DNA of 64,000 bases from an uncultured bacterium (GTDB taxonomy: Bacteria; Verrucomicrobiota; Kiritimatiellia; CAIKKV01), in NCBI GenBank assembly GCA_938038445.1, contig CALHRZ010000004.1:82323-146322 (forward strand), in the 5' to 3' direction. The notes below the pieces were generated by a model. The model saw only the letters and a program-made list of their open reading frames with translations, searched no databases and was not told the DNA's origin. The position numbers were made by a program, and so were the translations under genes. Positions 46,983-55,325 of the stretch are shown here, piece by piece (position 1 is the first letter of the stretch; each line of letters starts with the position of its first letter).

Positions 46983-47011
46983 ACTATAGCGGGCGTCATG
47001 CCGTTTGACAA
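46983..47011 (-). promoter_or_regulatory. Sigma-70-type promoter of tRNA-Gln
   Basis: On the - strand TTGTCA and TATAGT are separated by exactly 17 bp; the mature tRNA begins 24 nt after the -10. Confidence 0.7.
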
Positions 47012-47196
47012 CTCCCCCGATTTTCTCGCTTCGGCCGGTTTTTGCGGAGCGGATTTTTCGATGGAGGCGAACGGTCAGAGCCGTGGAGACGGCTCAGTCC
47101 TTCGCACGCGCGCGCAATGCACGTCGTTCTCGTCCCATTTGGGCGAAGGTTTCCGTTTCATGCGGGAGCGCCCCTTGATGGTCATTTGATCGTGGA

Positions 47197-47226
47197 TTGA
47201 CAGCCGAGGTGGACTTCAATTATTGT
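47197..47226 (+). promoter_or_regulatory. Promoter of the peroxiredoxin gene
   Basis: Consensus TTGACA (47197-47202), an 18-bp spacer, then TATTGT (47221-47226). The AAGGAGG ribosome site and ATG 47253 follow at the expected distance. Confidence 0.5.
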
Positions 47227-47252
47227 CGTTTCTCAGTATAAAGGAGGACACG

Positions 47253-47936
47253 ATGAGCAGTTTGGAGAATCGGATGCCGTTGATAGGAGATCGGGCGCCT
47301 TCATTTCGGGCGAAAACGACGCAGGGTGAAATCGACTTTCCGAAGGACTACGAGGGATCGTGGGTGGTATTTTTTTCCCATCCGGCCGATTTTACGCCCG
47401 TATGCACGACGGAATTCATGACCTTTGCGTCCATGCAGGAAGCATTTGCCAAACGGAATTGCAAACTGCTGGGACTTTCCATCGACAGCCTTTATGCCCA
47501 CATTGCCTGGCTTCGGACGATCAAGGAGAAAATCGTTTTCAAGGGGATGAAGAACGTCGAGGTGACGTTTCCGGTGATCGAAGACCTCAAAATGGAGGTC
47601 GCGCGGGCATACGGAATGTTGCAGCCGGGCGCGAGCACCACTCAGGCGGTTCGCGCGGTTTTTCTCATTGATCCGAAAGGGATTGTTCGGGCGATTCTCT
47701 ACTATCCGCTTTCGAATGGGCGTAACGTGGACGAGATTTTGCGGCTGGTGATTGCGCTGCAAACGTCGGATGCGCATGGGGTGGCGACACCGGCGAATTG
47801 GCAGCCGGGTGAGGACGTGATTGTGCCTCCTCCGGGCTCCTGCGGCGTGGCGAGGGCGCGGGTCGAAGGGAAGGATCCGGAGGTGAAGTGCCTGGACTGG
47901 TTCATGTGCTTGAAAAAGTGTCCGCCGATTTCCTGA
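47253..47936 (+). CDS. Peroxiredoxin (Prx6/AhpC-TSA type)
   Basis: The product has 227 residues; ATG 47253 follows AAGGAGG. The peroxidatic motif HPADFTPVCTTE (Cys about 51) and Prx6-type landmarks (LGLSIDSLYAHIAWL, GMLQPGASTTQAVRAVFLIDP, NWQPGEDVIVPPP) are clear. It reduces hydrogen peroxide and organic peroxides in the cytoplasm. The C-terminus is unusually rich in Cys (CGVARARVEG, VKCLDWFMCLKKCPPIS), so one of these probably resolves the sulfenic acid, making it a 2-Cys enzyme in practice. With the rubrerythrin gene in the window, it fits an oxygen-sensitive organism. It is alone under its own promoter. Confidence 0.93.
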   Translation: MSSLENRMPLIGDRAPSFRAKTTQGEIDFPKDYEGSWVVFFSHPADFTPVCTTEFMTFASMQEAFAKRNCKLLGLSIDSLYAHIAWLRTIKEKIVFKGMKNVEVTFPVIEDLKMEVARAYGMLQPGASTTQAVRAVFLIDPKGIVRAILYYPLSNGRNVDEILRLVIALQTSDAHGVATPANWQPGEDVIVPPPGSCGVARARVEGKDPEVKCLDWFMCLKKCPPIS

Positions 47937-48345
47937 GCCCGGATCACCGGAGCTAAAACTCGAATGTCGCAGCAAGGGAAAAGGGAGTCGTCATCCGAAC
48001 CCATGCGTCTGCTGCACGGGGAGACTCGACCCGGTTACTCACAATCTCTCGAGGCATGATGCAGCGACTCTCACGCAAAAATCGTGTCTTTCGCGGTTAA
48101 ATGCAAACAGGGCCTTCCCACATTCAAGAGGAGCGATCCGTCCCGTTCATCCCCGAACGTTCTGTCCCACCGCGACCGGCCAATAGCGTCTATTCGCGTG
48201 AGAAAGTGTTGCTCTGATGAGGTTCTTTCTGCAGTTTCGGCACTTTGTGCCGGAAGCCTTATTTTTTCCGCCAGAGTGGCGGAACTACAGCGTCAACCTG
48301 CCGGCCTATTGACAACAGAACCCGCTCTTGATCGGCGCGGATGGG
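47937..48345. other. 409-bp intergenic region between convergent genes
   Basis: No open frame with coding character or RNA gene was recognised. It holds a + strand terminator-like element (48238-48267) and, next to it, a second stem CCGCCA/TGGCGG (48268-48282). The part before these shows nothing I can support. Confidence 0.4.
48238..48267 (+). terminator. Rho-independent-type terminator
   Basis: A CGGCAC-TTT-GTGCCG stem is followed six bases later by TTATTTTTT on the + strand. It lies about 300 nt after the peroxiredoxin stop, so it would end either a long 3' untranslated tail or an unrecognised small transcript. Confidence 0.55.
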
Positions 48346-49242
48346 TTAGAACTCGAGGCGCAATTTGAGAAGAGGCAAAGCCGGGAGTTCGGGCTCAAAC
48401 CGGCTGTTGCCTTCAATGGCGCGCTGGGCACGCCGCAGTCGTCGTTCATTATAGCGGACCGCGGCATCGGTTCCCCCATACACACTGCCGGAATAGAACA
48501 TCAGTTCCGCAAATCCTACGAGCGCCACGCCGGCCCATTGTTCCCTTTCCGCGAATTCCGCAATGCCCCAGAGGCTCAGGCCGTTCAGGATGAACGAGCG
48601 AAGGGCGTTGGCGTATTCTCCGGAGTAGGCGTATCCGAGCCCCGGGATGAGGCCCAGAAGTCCTCCCAGGAGGGGGTTCTTGTCCTGCCCTTTTTCATAG
48701 CGCTCGATCGCTTCCAGTGCGTGGGCAGGGGGCGCGGGGTCCAAGCGGAGCAACTGCTTGGCTTGTTCAAACCGACCCAGTGCGACAGCCGAAGATGCTC
48801 CCTTGCGTGCGGCAAAGCGACGGAAAGGCTCCGGGCGGCCGGTTGAGGCAAGATTTTCCCAGTAAAACGAAGCCTCACGGAACTGCCGGTGGGCTGAGTG
48901 GAGTTCTCCGCGAAGAAGATAGACCTCATTTTCCAGTTCGGCCGAAGCGGATTCCGCTTTTCCAATCATGCGAAGGGATTGCTCGAGCCGTCGTCCTGCA
49001 CCGTATTCATACGCGGCCATCCAAAAAAAGACAGCGGCTTTTGTATCGGAATCCTCCTGCATAGCCAGTCGGCGGTATTCCAAAGCCGCCGAAAGATGTT
49101 CCTTTTGTTCGGACAATTGCTGTGCGAGGGACAGCGAAGCCGAAGGGGAGCATCGGGCGGTGGATTCGATTCCGCACCATAAAAAAAAGAGGGAGGCCAG
49201 AAGGGAGCTTCCCTGAATTCCGCAATACCCTTTTCGGCTCAT
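48346..49242 (-). CDS. Exported TPR-like protein with C-terminal membrane domain
   Basis: The product has 298 residues. A signal sequence (SSLLASLFFLWCGIESTA) is followed by helical TPR-like pairs (about 45-190: SAALEYRRLAM, AAVFFWMAAYEYGAG, EASFYWENLA, VALGRFEQAKQLL). A hydrophobic C-terminal region follows, with the motif LIPGLGYAYSGEYANAL and a second segment (WAGVALVGFAELMFYSGSVYGG), resembling TM2/DUF5683-type membrane proteins. The ATG overlaps the stop of the yidD gene (ATGA). Given that coupling, a role in envelope assembly with YidD is plausible but unproven. Confidence 0.65.
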   Translation of the reverse strand: MSRKGYCGIQGSSLLASLFFLWCGIESTARCSPSASLSLAQQLSEQKEHLSAALEYRRLAMQEDSDTKAAVFFWMAAYEYGAGRRLEQSLRMIGKAESASAELENEVYLLRGELHSAHRQFREASFYWENLASTGRPEPFRRFAARKGASSAVALGRFEQAKQLLRLDPAPPAHALEAIERYEKGQDKNPLLGGLLGLIPGLGYAYSGEYANALRSFILNGLSLWGIAEFAEREQWAGVALVGFAELMFYSGSVYGGTDAAVRYNERRLRRAQRAIEGNSRFEPELPALPLLKLRLEF

Positions 49243-49817
49243 GGGAGCAAATTCTCCACGGTATTCTTTCGATAGCCTTTGCCGATATGGGCGGCGACGG
49301 GATCGGCGTAACGGATTCGGCCTTCTTCATCTTCGAATCGGGTGTCTCCTGCGGCGATGACAGAAGCCTCCCGGACCAAACGGTCCGCGATCATCGGAAT
49401 GCCCAGCCAGCCTCTTTCCCTGACGGCCTGCAACGCATATTCGGAACAGCTCGGGGCCATGACGCATCGGTCTCCCAGGGCAGGTCGGATTACCCAACGG
49501 TAAACCGCAATGATAAGACGAAAAGGGGTGGCAACCTTTGGAACTCTTTGATCCCGAGAGGAGAAGCGAGAGGATTCAGCCTCCGCCAGGCACCGAAGAG
49601 TCGAAGCCGATTCCCGCTCTGTCGGATAGGTCTTTTCAATTCGTTGACATTCCAAAATGCAAGCAGACCAATCTTTTTCTTGCCACAATTCCCGGGCAAG
49701 GCACAACACATCCTGTTTTTCTGCCGCCTCCGCATGCAATGAACCCCCGCTCAGGGCGGCTAAAACGAAAAAGGTATTCTGAAGTCCTAACCGAATCCGT
49801 CTTGACGGAGACAACAC
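49239..49817 (-). CDS. yidD: YidD family protein with exported N-terminal extension
   Basis: The product has 192 residues from GTG 49817; the start is uncertain because no good ribosome site is seen and the frame is open further up. The C-terminal 80 residues are YidD: FRLIIAVYRWVIRPALGDRCVMAPSC-SEYALQAV-RERGWLGI, including the conserved Cys-x-x-x-Pro-Ser-Cys-Ser-x-Tyr. YidD proteins are usually 70-100 residues, cytoplasmic, and help YidC insert membrane proteins. Here about 100 extra residues precede it, with a hydrophobic signal-like stretch (TFFVLAALSGGSLHAEA) and one TPR-like helical hairpin. Its stop overlaps the TPR/membrane protein gene, suggesting a joint function. Confidence 0.8.
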   Translation of the reverse strand: MLSPSRRIRLGLQNTFFVLAALSGGSLHAEAAEKQDVLCLARELWQEKDWSACILECQRIEKTYPTERESASTLRCLAEAESSRFSSRDQRVPKVATPFRLIIAVYRWVIRPALGDRCVMAPSCSEYALQAVRERGWLGIPMIADRLVREASVIAAGDTRFEDEEGRIRYADPVAAHIGKGYRKNTVENLLP

Positions 49818-49854
49818 AAACCGGAGGAAAGTGAACAGATGCTTCGCCCGGGGT

Positions 49855-50223
49855 TCAGTAATAAGAAGCGCCGTATTCCTGCCGGAGCTCCTGCCGCCCT
49901 TTTCCGGAGGCGGCGTCAAATGCGTCCCAAACGGGAAACAAGACACACAAGACTCTTCCGATATCCCGCCAATGGATATCCTTGCCTTCTCGATAATCAA
50001 TTGCCGTTTGAGGGCCCAAGAAAAACCCGACCAAAAACCAGGAAAGGAAATCTCGTTGACCCGTCCCAAAATCGTTGTAATCCGCGCCCATTCGCAAGCC
50101 GAAACAGCAACCGGTAAGAAAGCCCGGGAAACCGCCTCGCGGATGCTCAGCCGCTTGGACGCCCGAGCCGATTGTGCTTCCCAGAAGAAGTCCTGCCAAA
50201 ACGCACACCAAAACTTTTTTCAT
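49855..50223 (-). CDS. Small exported/membrane protein of unknown function
   Basis: The product has 122 residues with a signal peptide (MKKVLVCVLAGLLLGSTIGSG). Two further moderately hydrophobic stretches lie at GGFPGFLTGCCFGLRMGADY and FLSWFLVGFFLGPQTAIDY, the latter followed by the charged EGKDIHWRDIG. It has the Gly-rich two-helix look of small TM2/DUF5683-like envelope proteins. The stop lies 37 nt before the yidD start, in a row of envelope genes. I do not recognise the family. Confidence 0.65.
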   Translation of the reverse strand: MKKVLVCVLAGLLLGSTIGSGVQAAEHPRGGFPGFLTGCCFGLRMGADYNDFGTGQRDFLSWFLVGFFLGPQTAIDYREGKDIHWRDIGRVLCVLFPVWDAFDAASGKGRQELRQEYGASYY

Positions 50224-50309
50224 TTGGCTTACCCTTATTTCGTCCTACCTATTTTCAACGAGTTCGTATCCTATCACAAAAATGGTTGTCCACAACAATT
50301 TTATTTTTT

Positions 50310-51095
50310 TTATTTCAGAGGCTTTAGGAGTTTGTCTTTCATGGCGTCAGGCGTGATAAAACGGACGGAAAAAGCATGCCGGGACACATCGAACTCGTCC
50401 GGAGGAATCGGCTCATTGGCTCGAAGGCGAGACACACGGACCGTTTCTTCAATCGGAACTCCATCCGACCCCCAGATTGTGATTTGATGAAGGCAAGGGA
50501 TCCTCACGCCGGGAAGCACTTCGCTCCAGTTCGAAAAGAGGGCAAGCAGAAGGCGGTTGGTCCCGCCGTTGGGGCCAAAATATTCAAGGCGAACCAATCG
50601 GTTGGAGGCATCCAGGGAAAGGACAGTGTACGGGTGCGGGTGGGGCGGATGACAGCCGATTCGGACCGCGTATTCAGGCGTTGGCGCTAGATGTTCTTCC
50701 GGCGCGCCACGAAGTCGGAAGAGATACTCCTCCGGGGTTCCGGGCACCTGTTCAAGTTGGACTTGTTCATTCTCGGGCGCTTCCGAAATCGGCATCGAAA
50801 CGCCCTCCGGCTTATCGTCCAGCCATTTGTAGAGGGTTGTTCCATCCGCCAACACGCGCGTGGGCAGGGGGGCCAGGGTTTCCACACGAAGACGTTTGCC
50901 GCGCGCATACCAAACTCGGCTGACACGGGTGAAGGTTTTTCCCTCGACCGTTCGTTCGCGTCGGATTTCGCATCGCAACGACTCAATAGGCGCATGGGTG
51001 GCGATTAGGCGCTCGACCCAGGATTCAGCCGCTTCGGCCGGGACTCCCATTGGAAACAACAGAACCGCGCAAAGCAGAAGGGGAGAAGCGTTCAT
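50310..51095 (-). CDS. Exported LolA-fold-like protein (outer-membrane lipoprotein-sorting type)
   Basis: The product has 261 residues. ATG 51095 follows AAAGGAG; that ribosome site is inside the stop region of murC-murB. A signal peptide (LLLCAVLLFPMGVPAEA) is followed by the LolA/LolB-type sequence of beta-strands (ESLRCEIRRERTVEGKTFTR, RVWYARGKRLRVETLAPL, VLADGTTLYKWLDDKP) and a C-terminal DEFDVSRHAF segment common in this superfamily. It may carry lipoproteins or another lipid across the periplasm. Sequence similarity in this fold is weak, so the function is inferred. Confidence 0.6.
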   Translation of the reverse strand: MNASPLLLCAVLLFPMGVPAEAAESWVERLIATHAPIESLRCEIRRERTVEGKTFTRVSRVWYARGKRLRVETLAPLPTRVLADGTTLYKWLDDKPEGVSMPISEAPENEQVQLEQVPGTPEEYLFRLRGAPEEHLAPTPEYAVRIGCHPPHPHPYTVLSLDASNRLVRLEYFGPNGGTNRLLLALFSNWSEVLPGVRIPCLHQITIWGSDGVPIEETVRVSRLRANEPIPPDEFDVSRHAFSVRFITPDAMKDKLLKPLK

Positions 51096-51108
51096 GGGGG
51101 AGACTCCT

Positions 51109-53430
51109 TTAGGGGATGAGGATTTCCGTTTCCAACGCAATTCCGAAGCGGCGGAGGACGGTAAAACGTGCGAGTTCAATAAGGGCTAGAACGTCGGAAG
51201 CGGTGGCGTTCCGATCCACGGCGATCACGTTGGCATGTTCTTGGGTCACGAACGCCCCGCCGATTCGCTTGCCCTTCAACCCCACTTCCTCGAGGAGCCG
51301 GCCGGCCGGCGGCCCGCAAGGTGGATTCTTAAAGACAGAGCCGGCGCATCGCAGTCCACGCATCCAGACCCGCCGCTGGGCGACTTCCTCCCGCTTGCGC
51401 CGGATTGCGGCCCGCGGTTCCGGTTCCAGCTCAAACTCGGCCTCGAGCACCACGCCTCCCGCCACGGCCGGACAATCCCGATAGGCAAATGGGAGCGCCG
51501 ACCCGCTCAATCGATGAATGATACCCTGGGCGTCCATCCACCGGATGGAAACCACCCGCTTGCCGATCGAGCCGCCGAAGGCTCCGGCATTCATCCGGAT
51601 CAGCCCCCCGATCCGTCCGGGAATTCCCTCTAGGAATTCCAATCCGCCCAATTTTTCCTGCTCGGCGAAGGCCAAAAGGCGACCGGCGGAGACGGCGGCG
51701 CCGGCCCGGATGCAGTGGTTTTCCCGGCGCATCGTACCGAACGCTGCGGTCTCGAGGCGCACGGCGAGTCCGGGAAAACCGCTGTCCGGCACCAGCAGAT
51801 TGCTGCCGTTTCCAACCACCAGCACTGGAACGGACAGGCGGGAGGCTTCCTTCAACAGCCGGGCAAGGTCGTCCTCCGTCCCGACCTCCGCCAACACTTC
51901 TGCGTCCCCGCCGATTCCGAACGTGGTTTGAGCGCCGAGCGGCGCCCGGCCATACAGCCGGCTGTCGGCAAGTGGAAGAACCCGCAAGGCGTCCAAGAGA
52001 GCGTTATGGCCGAGGGATTTTCCGCCGTTTTTCCCCCACTCCTTTTGGGCTTGCCGTGCGATCCATTCCACGGAACCTGCGCCAAGGACGAGCCATCCAT
52101 CTCCTCCTTCGGCGTGGCGCCGCATGTCCTGCCAGGCTTCTTCCAGCGAACGGACGAGACGGGGGTGGCATCCTGTTGCTCGGAAATGGGCATAGAGATC
52201 GGCCGAGGTTCCCCCTTCGAGGGGCGCTTCCGAGGCTTCATAAACGGGCGTTAGGATCAAGTCGTGGAGACCGGAAAAGGCCGGTGGAAATTCCGCGCCG
52301 AAGGCTCGTGTCCGGGTGTAGCGATGGGGTTGAAAAACGGCTCGCAGACGGCGGAAAGGGAGGGTTTTCGCGGTTTCGAGGACCGTGCGAATCTCTGTCG
52401 GATGATGGCCATAATCGGAGAGAACGCAGAGATCGGGACGGGCCAACACCTGTTCGAAGCGGCGGCGGGGAAGCGCCAGAAGTCGCGCGGCCTCCTGCAG
52501 CGGATCGAACGGCACACCCCATTCGAGCGCTGCTGCGATGGCTCCCAGCGTATTCAGAACGTTATGGCGGCCCGGAAGCGGTGCTTCGATTTGGCCGAGG
52601 GGGCGTTGGCGGTGGACGAGCGTGTAGGACAGGGATTGGGGCGACCACACCGCATCTCGCGCTTGGAAATCGGCCTGCGCGGAAAAGCCGTAGCTTCGGG
52701 CGGTGGGAAACACTTGGGCCAGCGAAGCGGCGCGGGGATCATCAGCACAATAGAGCAATCGGCGGCGAACTCGGCCCATGAAAGCGGAGAAGCATTCTTC
52801 GAAAGCGGCCTGGCTTTCGAAATGTTCCATATGATCGAAATCCACATTGGTCACGAGAGCGATTGCGGGCGCATAGAGGGCGAGGGTTCCGTCGCTTTCA
52901 TCCCCTTCCACCACGAAGGGGGAATCTTGGGCGCCGACACCGGCGGGCACGTCGAACGGAGAAACTCGGCCACCGATGCAGAAGGAGGGTGAAAGCCCCG
53001 CGTAATGGAAGAGTTGAAGAAGGAAAGAGGCGGTGGACGTTTTGCCATGGGTGCCGGCAATGACGGCGGAAGGGCGTTCGTTCACGAGAGTCGCGAGCAC
53101 TTCGCCGCGGCGAAACAGCGGGATTCCCCGTGTGCGTGCGGCCGCGGGCTCCGGCGCATCGGGCGGTGCGGCGGAGGTCCGAATGGCCCACGCCGCGCCT
53201 TCCAGATGGCGCGCGTCGTGGCCGATCGCAATCGCAATTCCTTCGCGCCGCAGCCAGTCGAGAAGGGGGGAATCAACTTGATCGCAACCGGAGACCGGGT
53301 GCCCTCGCCGCGCAAGAAGAAAAGCCAAACCGGCCATTCCGATTCCCCCGATCCCGATCAAATGAACGGATCCGCCCTGCTGGAGACAGGCGGCAATAGA
53401 GAAACAGGTTGGCTCGGAAGATCGGTGCAT
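51109..53430 (-). CDS. murC-murB: MurC-MurB fusion: UDP-N-acetylmuramate-alanine ligase and UDP-N-acetylenolpyruvoylglucosamine reductase
   Basis: The product has 773 residues. The N-terminal half (to about 455) is MurC: VHLIGIGGIGMAGLAF, the ATP site VIAGTHGKTSTASF, and YGHHPTEIRTVLE. The C-terminal half (about 475-773) is MurB: FGIGGDAEVLAEV, LVVGNGSNLLVPD (FAD), GLEFLEGIPGRIGGLIRMNAGA, and GSVFKNP with the catalytic Ser. One polypeptide thus makes UDP-MurNAc and adds the first L-Ala, consecutive cytoplasmic steps of peptidoglycan synthesis. ATG 53430 is chosen; GTG 53451 behind AAAGG is possible, adding 7 residues. It is divergent from ddl with a shared 112-bp promoter gap. Confidence 0.95.
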   Translation of the reverse strand: MHRSSEPTCFSIAACLQQGGSVHLIGIGGIGMAGLAFLLARRGHPVSGCDQVDSPLLDWLRREGIAIAIGHDARHLEGAAWAIRTSAAPPDAPEPAAARTRGIPLFRRGEVLATLVNERPSAVIAGTHGKTSTASFLLQLFHYAGLSPSFCIGGRVSPFDVPAGVGAQDSPFVVEGDESDGTLALYAPAIALVTNVDFDHMEHFESQAAFEECFSAFMGRVRRRLLYCADDPRAASLAQVFPTARSYGFSAQADFQARDAVWSPQSLSYTLVHRQRPLGQIEAPLPGRHNVLNTLGAIAAALEWGVPFDPLQEAARLLALPRRRFEQVLARPDLCVLSDYGHHPTEIRTVLETAKTLPFRRLRAVFQPHRYTRTRAFGAEFPPAFSGLHDLILTPVYEASEAPLEGGTSADLYAHFRATGCHPRLVRSLEEAWQDMRRHAEGGDGWLVLGAGSVEWIARQAQKEWGKNGGKSLGHNALLDALRVLPLADSRLYGRAPLGAQTTFGIGGDAEVLAEVGTEDDLARLLKEASRLSVPVLVVGNGSNLLVPDSGFPGLAVRLETAAFGTMRRENHCIRAGAAVSAGRLLAFAEQEKLGGLEFLEGIPGRIGGLIRMNAGAFGGSIGKRVVSIRWMDAQGIIHRLSGSALPFAYRDCPAVAGGVVLEAEFELEPEPRAAIRRKREEVAQRRVWMRGLRCAGSVFKNPPCGPPAGRLLEEVGLKGKRIGGAFVTQEHANVIAVDRNATASDVLALIELARFTVLRRFGIALETEILIP

Positions 53431-53542
53431 CGGAGCGAACGAGGAAGACACAGCATAACGAACCTTTTTTTCTTTGTACAGCCGAGGCCGGTAAAGGCAT
53501 AATGATCCGGCATCGCAATATGCAAAGGCAGGAGTCACGCAA

Positions 53543-54430
53543 ATGGGACGTTATCGGCGCGTCGCCGTTTTGATGGGAGGTCCTTCGGAAGAGCGGGATG
53601 TGTCGCTCCGTTCCGGGCAAGCCGTAGCGGCAGGGCTTCGGTCGGCCGGTTATCTCGTTTCGGAAGTGGTGGTGGAAAAAAATCTTCCCGAACTGCCGCT
53701 TGGGACCGAGGCCGTTTTCATCGCGCTGCACGGTCAATTCGGAGAAGACGGCCAGGTGCAGTGCTGGCTGCAACGGATGGGCGTGCCGTATACAGGTTCG
53801 GGTCCTGAAAGCAGTGCAGCGGCCTTTGACAAGCGGATCTCCAAACGGATTTTTGATTCGGAAAATATTCCCACGCCCCCATGGGCTGTTATCCGAAAGG
53901 GGAGTTCATGCCCCTTGCCGTTTCCGGTTGTGATCAAACCGCCACGGCAGGGCTCTTCGATCGGTGCGAAAAAGGTGGAAAGAGAGTCCGAGTGGGTTTC
54001 GGCCCTGGAAACGGCCCTTCGGTACGATGAGGAGGCGTTGGTCGAAGCCTATATTCCGGGGCGGGAATTAACCGTCGGGCTTTTGGATGGCATTCCGCTG
54101 CCGGTCATCGAGATTCATCCACGGGGGGGGTGGTATGGGTACGAGGAGAAATACACAACGGGGTTGACGCGTTATGATGTTCCCGCGATGCTGCCGGACG
54201 TTTGGGCGAAAAACTGCCAATCGATGGCCGTTCGGACCTGTCAAGCGCTTGGGTGCCGCGGGCTGGGCCGGGTGGACTATCGGATGGCCCCGGACGGGGA
54301 GTTGTTCGTGCTCGAAATGAATACGATTCCCGGCTTTACGGAGACCAGCCTTCTCCCCAAGGCGGCGGCGGCGGCGGGGCTTTCGTTTCCGGAGCTTTGC
54401 GCCCGTATTCTCGAGACGGCGGGTTTATGA
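53543..54430 (+). CDS. ddl: D-alanine-D-alanine ligase
   Basis: The product has 295 residues, at the short end of the family; ATG 53543 follows GCAGGAG. The N-terminal VAVLMGGPSEERDVSLRSG and the ATP-grasp motifs (FPVVIKPPRQGSSIGAKKV, EALVEAYIPGRELTVGLLDG, LFVLEMNTIPGFTETSL) are intact. It joins two D-Ala in the cytoplasm for the peptidoglycan stem. It opens the ddl-ftsQ-ftsA-ftsZ row. A possible -10 (CATAAT, 53498-53503) lies in the gap shared with the murC-murB gene. Confidence 0.95.
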   Translation: MGRYRRVAVLMGGPSEERDVSLRSGQAVAAGLRSAGYLVSEVVVEKNLPELPLGTEAVFIALHGQFGEDGQVQCWLQRMGVPYTGSGPESSAAAFDKRISKRIFDSENIPTPPWAVIRKGSSCPLPFPVVIKPPRQGSSIGAKKVERESEWVSALETALRYDEEALVEAYIPGRELTVGLLDGIPLPVIEIHPRGGWYGYEEKYTTGLTRYDVPAMLPDVWAKNCQSMAVRTCQALGCRGLGRVDYRMAPDGELFVLEMNTIPGFTETSLLPKAAAAAGLSFPELCARILETAGL

Positions 54431-54449
54431 GAAGAGAGAGGCATCCTGG

Positions 54450-55325
54450 ATGAAGGGGTTCTCGTTCTTCTTCCGGCGGCGGACGCCGGAACGGCAGAAT
54501 CGAAAGCGAACGAGCTACGCTACGGTCAACGGCCGGCCCTCGGGCGCATCGAGGGGAAGCCGTGTGGCGGTGGCGATCGTGGCGTCCGTTGCCATAGGAG
54601 TTTTGGGTTGGGCGGGTTGGAATGTGGCGCGTCATGGATACGATCGGGTTTTGGCCACTCATCCGGCTTACCGCATTCGGGAGCTGGATATCCGCTCGGA
54701 CGGATCCCAGATTACTCCCGAACGGGTTCGCCAATGGACCGGCTTACACGTGGGGATGAATCTGGCGGAACCGGACATTGCGGCGATCCGGGCGCTTCTG
54801 ATCGAAAAAGTTCCCGTCATTCGAGAGGCGACGGTTCGCCGGCTTTTTCCGGGGCGGATCGAAATTCACATTTCGGAGCGGATTCCAATTGCGGCACTGG
54901 GCCGAAGCGGTTTCCTCGGTGTGGATGTTTCGGGATGCGTTTTCAGCATGGCGCCGGAGAGGGAAGAACTTCCTCGAATCATAGGGTATTCGGTTCCCCT
55001 CACACCGGGAATGCACCTGACCGGTCTTCTCTTCAACGCGATTGAAGCGGTGGAGGCGGCCCGCCGCCCCCCGGTGGCCAACTATTTTCAGATTGCATCG
55101 GTGGACGTCCGGGAAAACGACTGGCTGATTCTCCGGATCGTGGAGGGGCCGGAAGTACGGCTCACTTGGGAAGGGATGAAAGAAAAACCGACCGAACAGA
55201 GCCGGGTGGCACTTGCCAGGAAAATGACCAGTCTCCTCCGCATTCTGGAGGATGCCAGGCTGAAGAAACGAAAACTTAAATCGGTCGACCTGACCTATTC
55301 CGACGACTATATTCCCGTCGAGTGA
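54450..55325 (+). CDS. ftsQ: Cell division protein FtsQ (POTRA domain)
   Basis: The product has 291 residues. It has a short Arg/Lys-rich cytoplasmic tail (about 1-38), one membrane helix (VAVAIVASVAIGVLGWAGW, about 36-54), then the POTRA domain (YRIRELDIRSDGSQITPERV, LRIEKVP-type LLIEKVPVIREATVRRLFPGRIEIHISERIP). This is the FtsQ/DivIB layout. In the periplasm it links early and late divisome proteins. It starts 19 nt after ddl and its stop overlaps the ftsA GTG (GTGA). Confidence 0.9.
   Translation: MKGFSFFFRRRTPERQNRKRTSYATVNGRPSGASRGSRVAVAIVASVAIGVLGWAGWNVARHGYDRVLATHPAYRIRELDIRSDGSQITPERVRQWTGLHVGMNLAEPDIAAIRALLIEKVPVIREATVRRLFPGRIEIHISERIPIAALGRSGFLGVDVSGCVFSMAPEREELPRIIGYSVPLTPGMHLTGLLFNAIEAVEAARRPPVANYFQIASVDVRENDWLILRIVEGPEVRLTWEGMKEKPTEQSRVALARKMTSLLRILEDARLKKRKLKSVDLTYSDDYIPVE

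Noticed and set aside
46781..47008. A 75-codon open frame across the tRNA
   Set aside because: It reads through the tRNA-Gln gene on the opposite strand and has no ribosome site.
47006..47011. Integration site of a mobile element at tRNA-Gln
   Set aside because: No integrase, no duplicated tRNA 3' end and no flanking repeat was found in the window.
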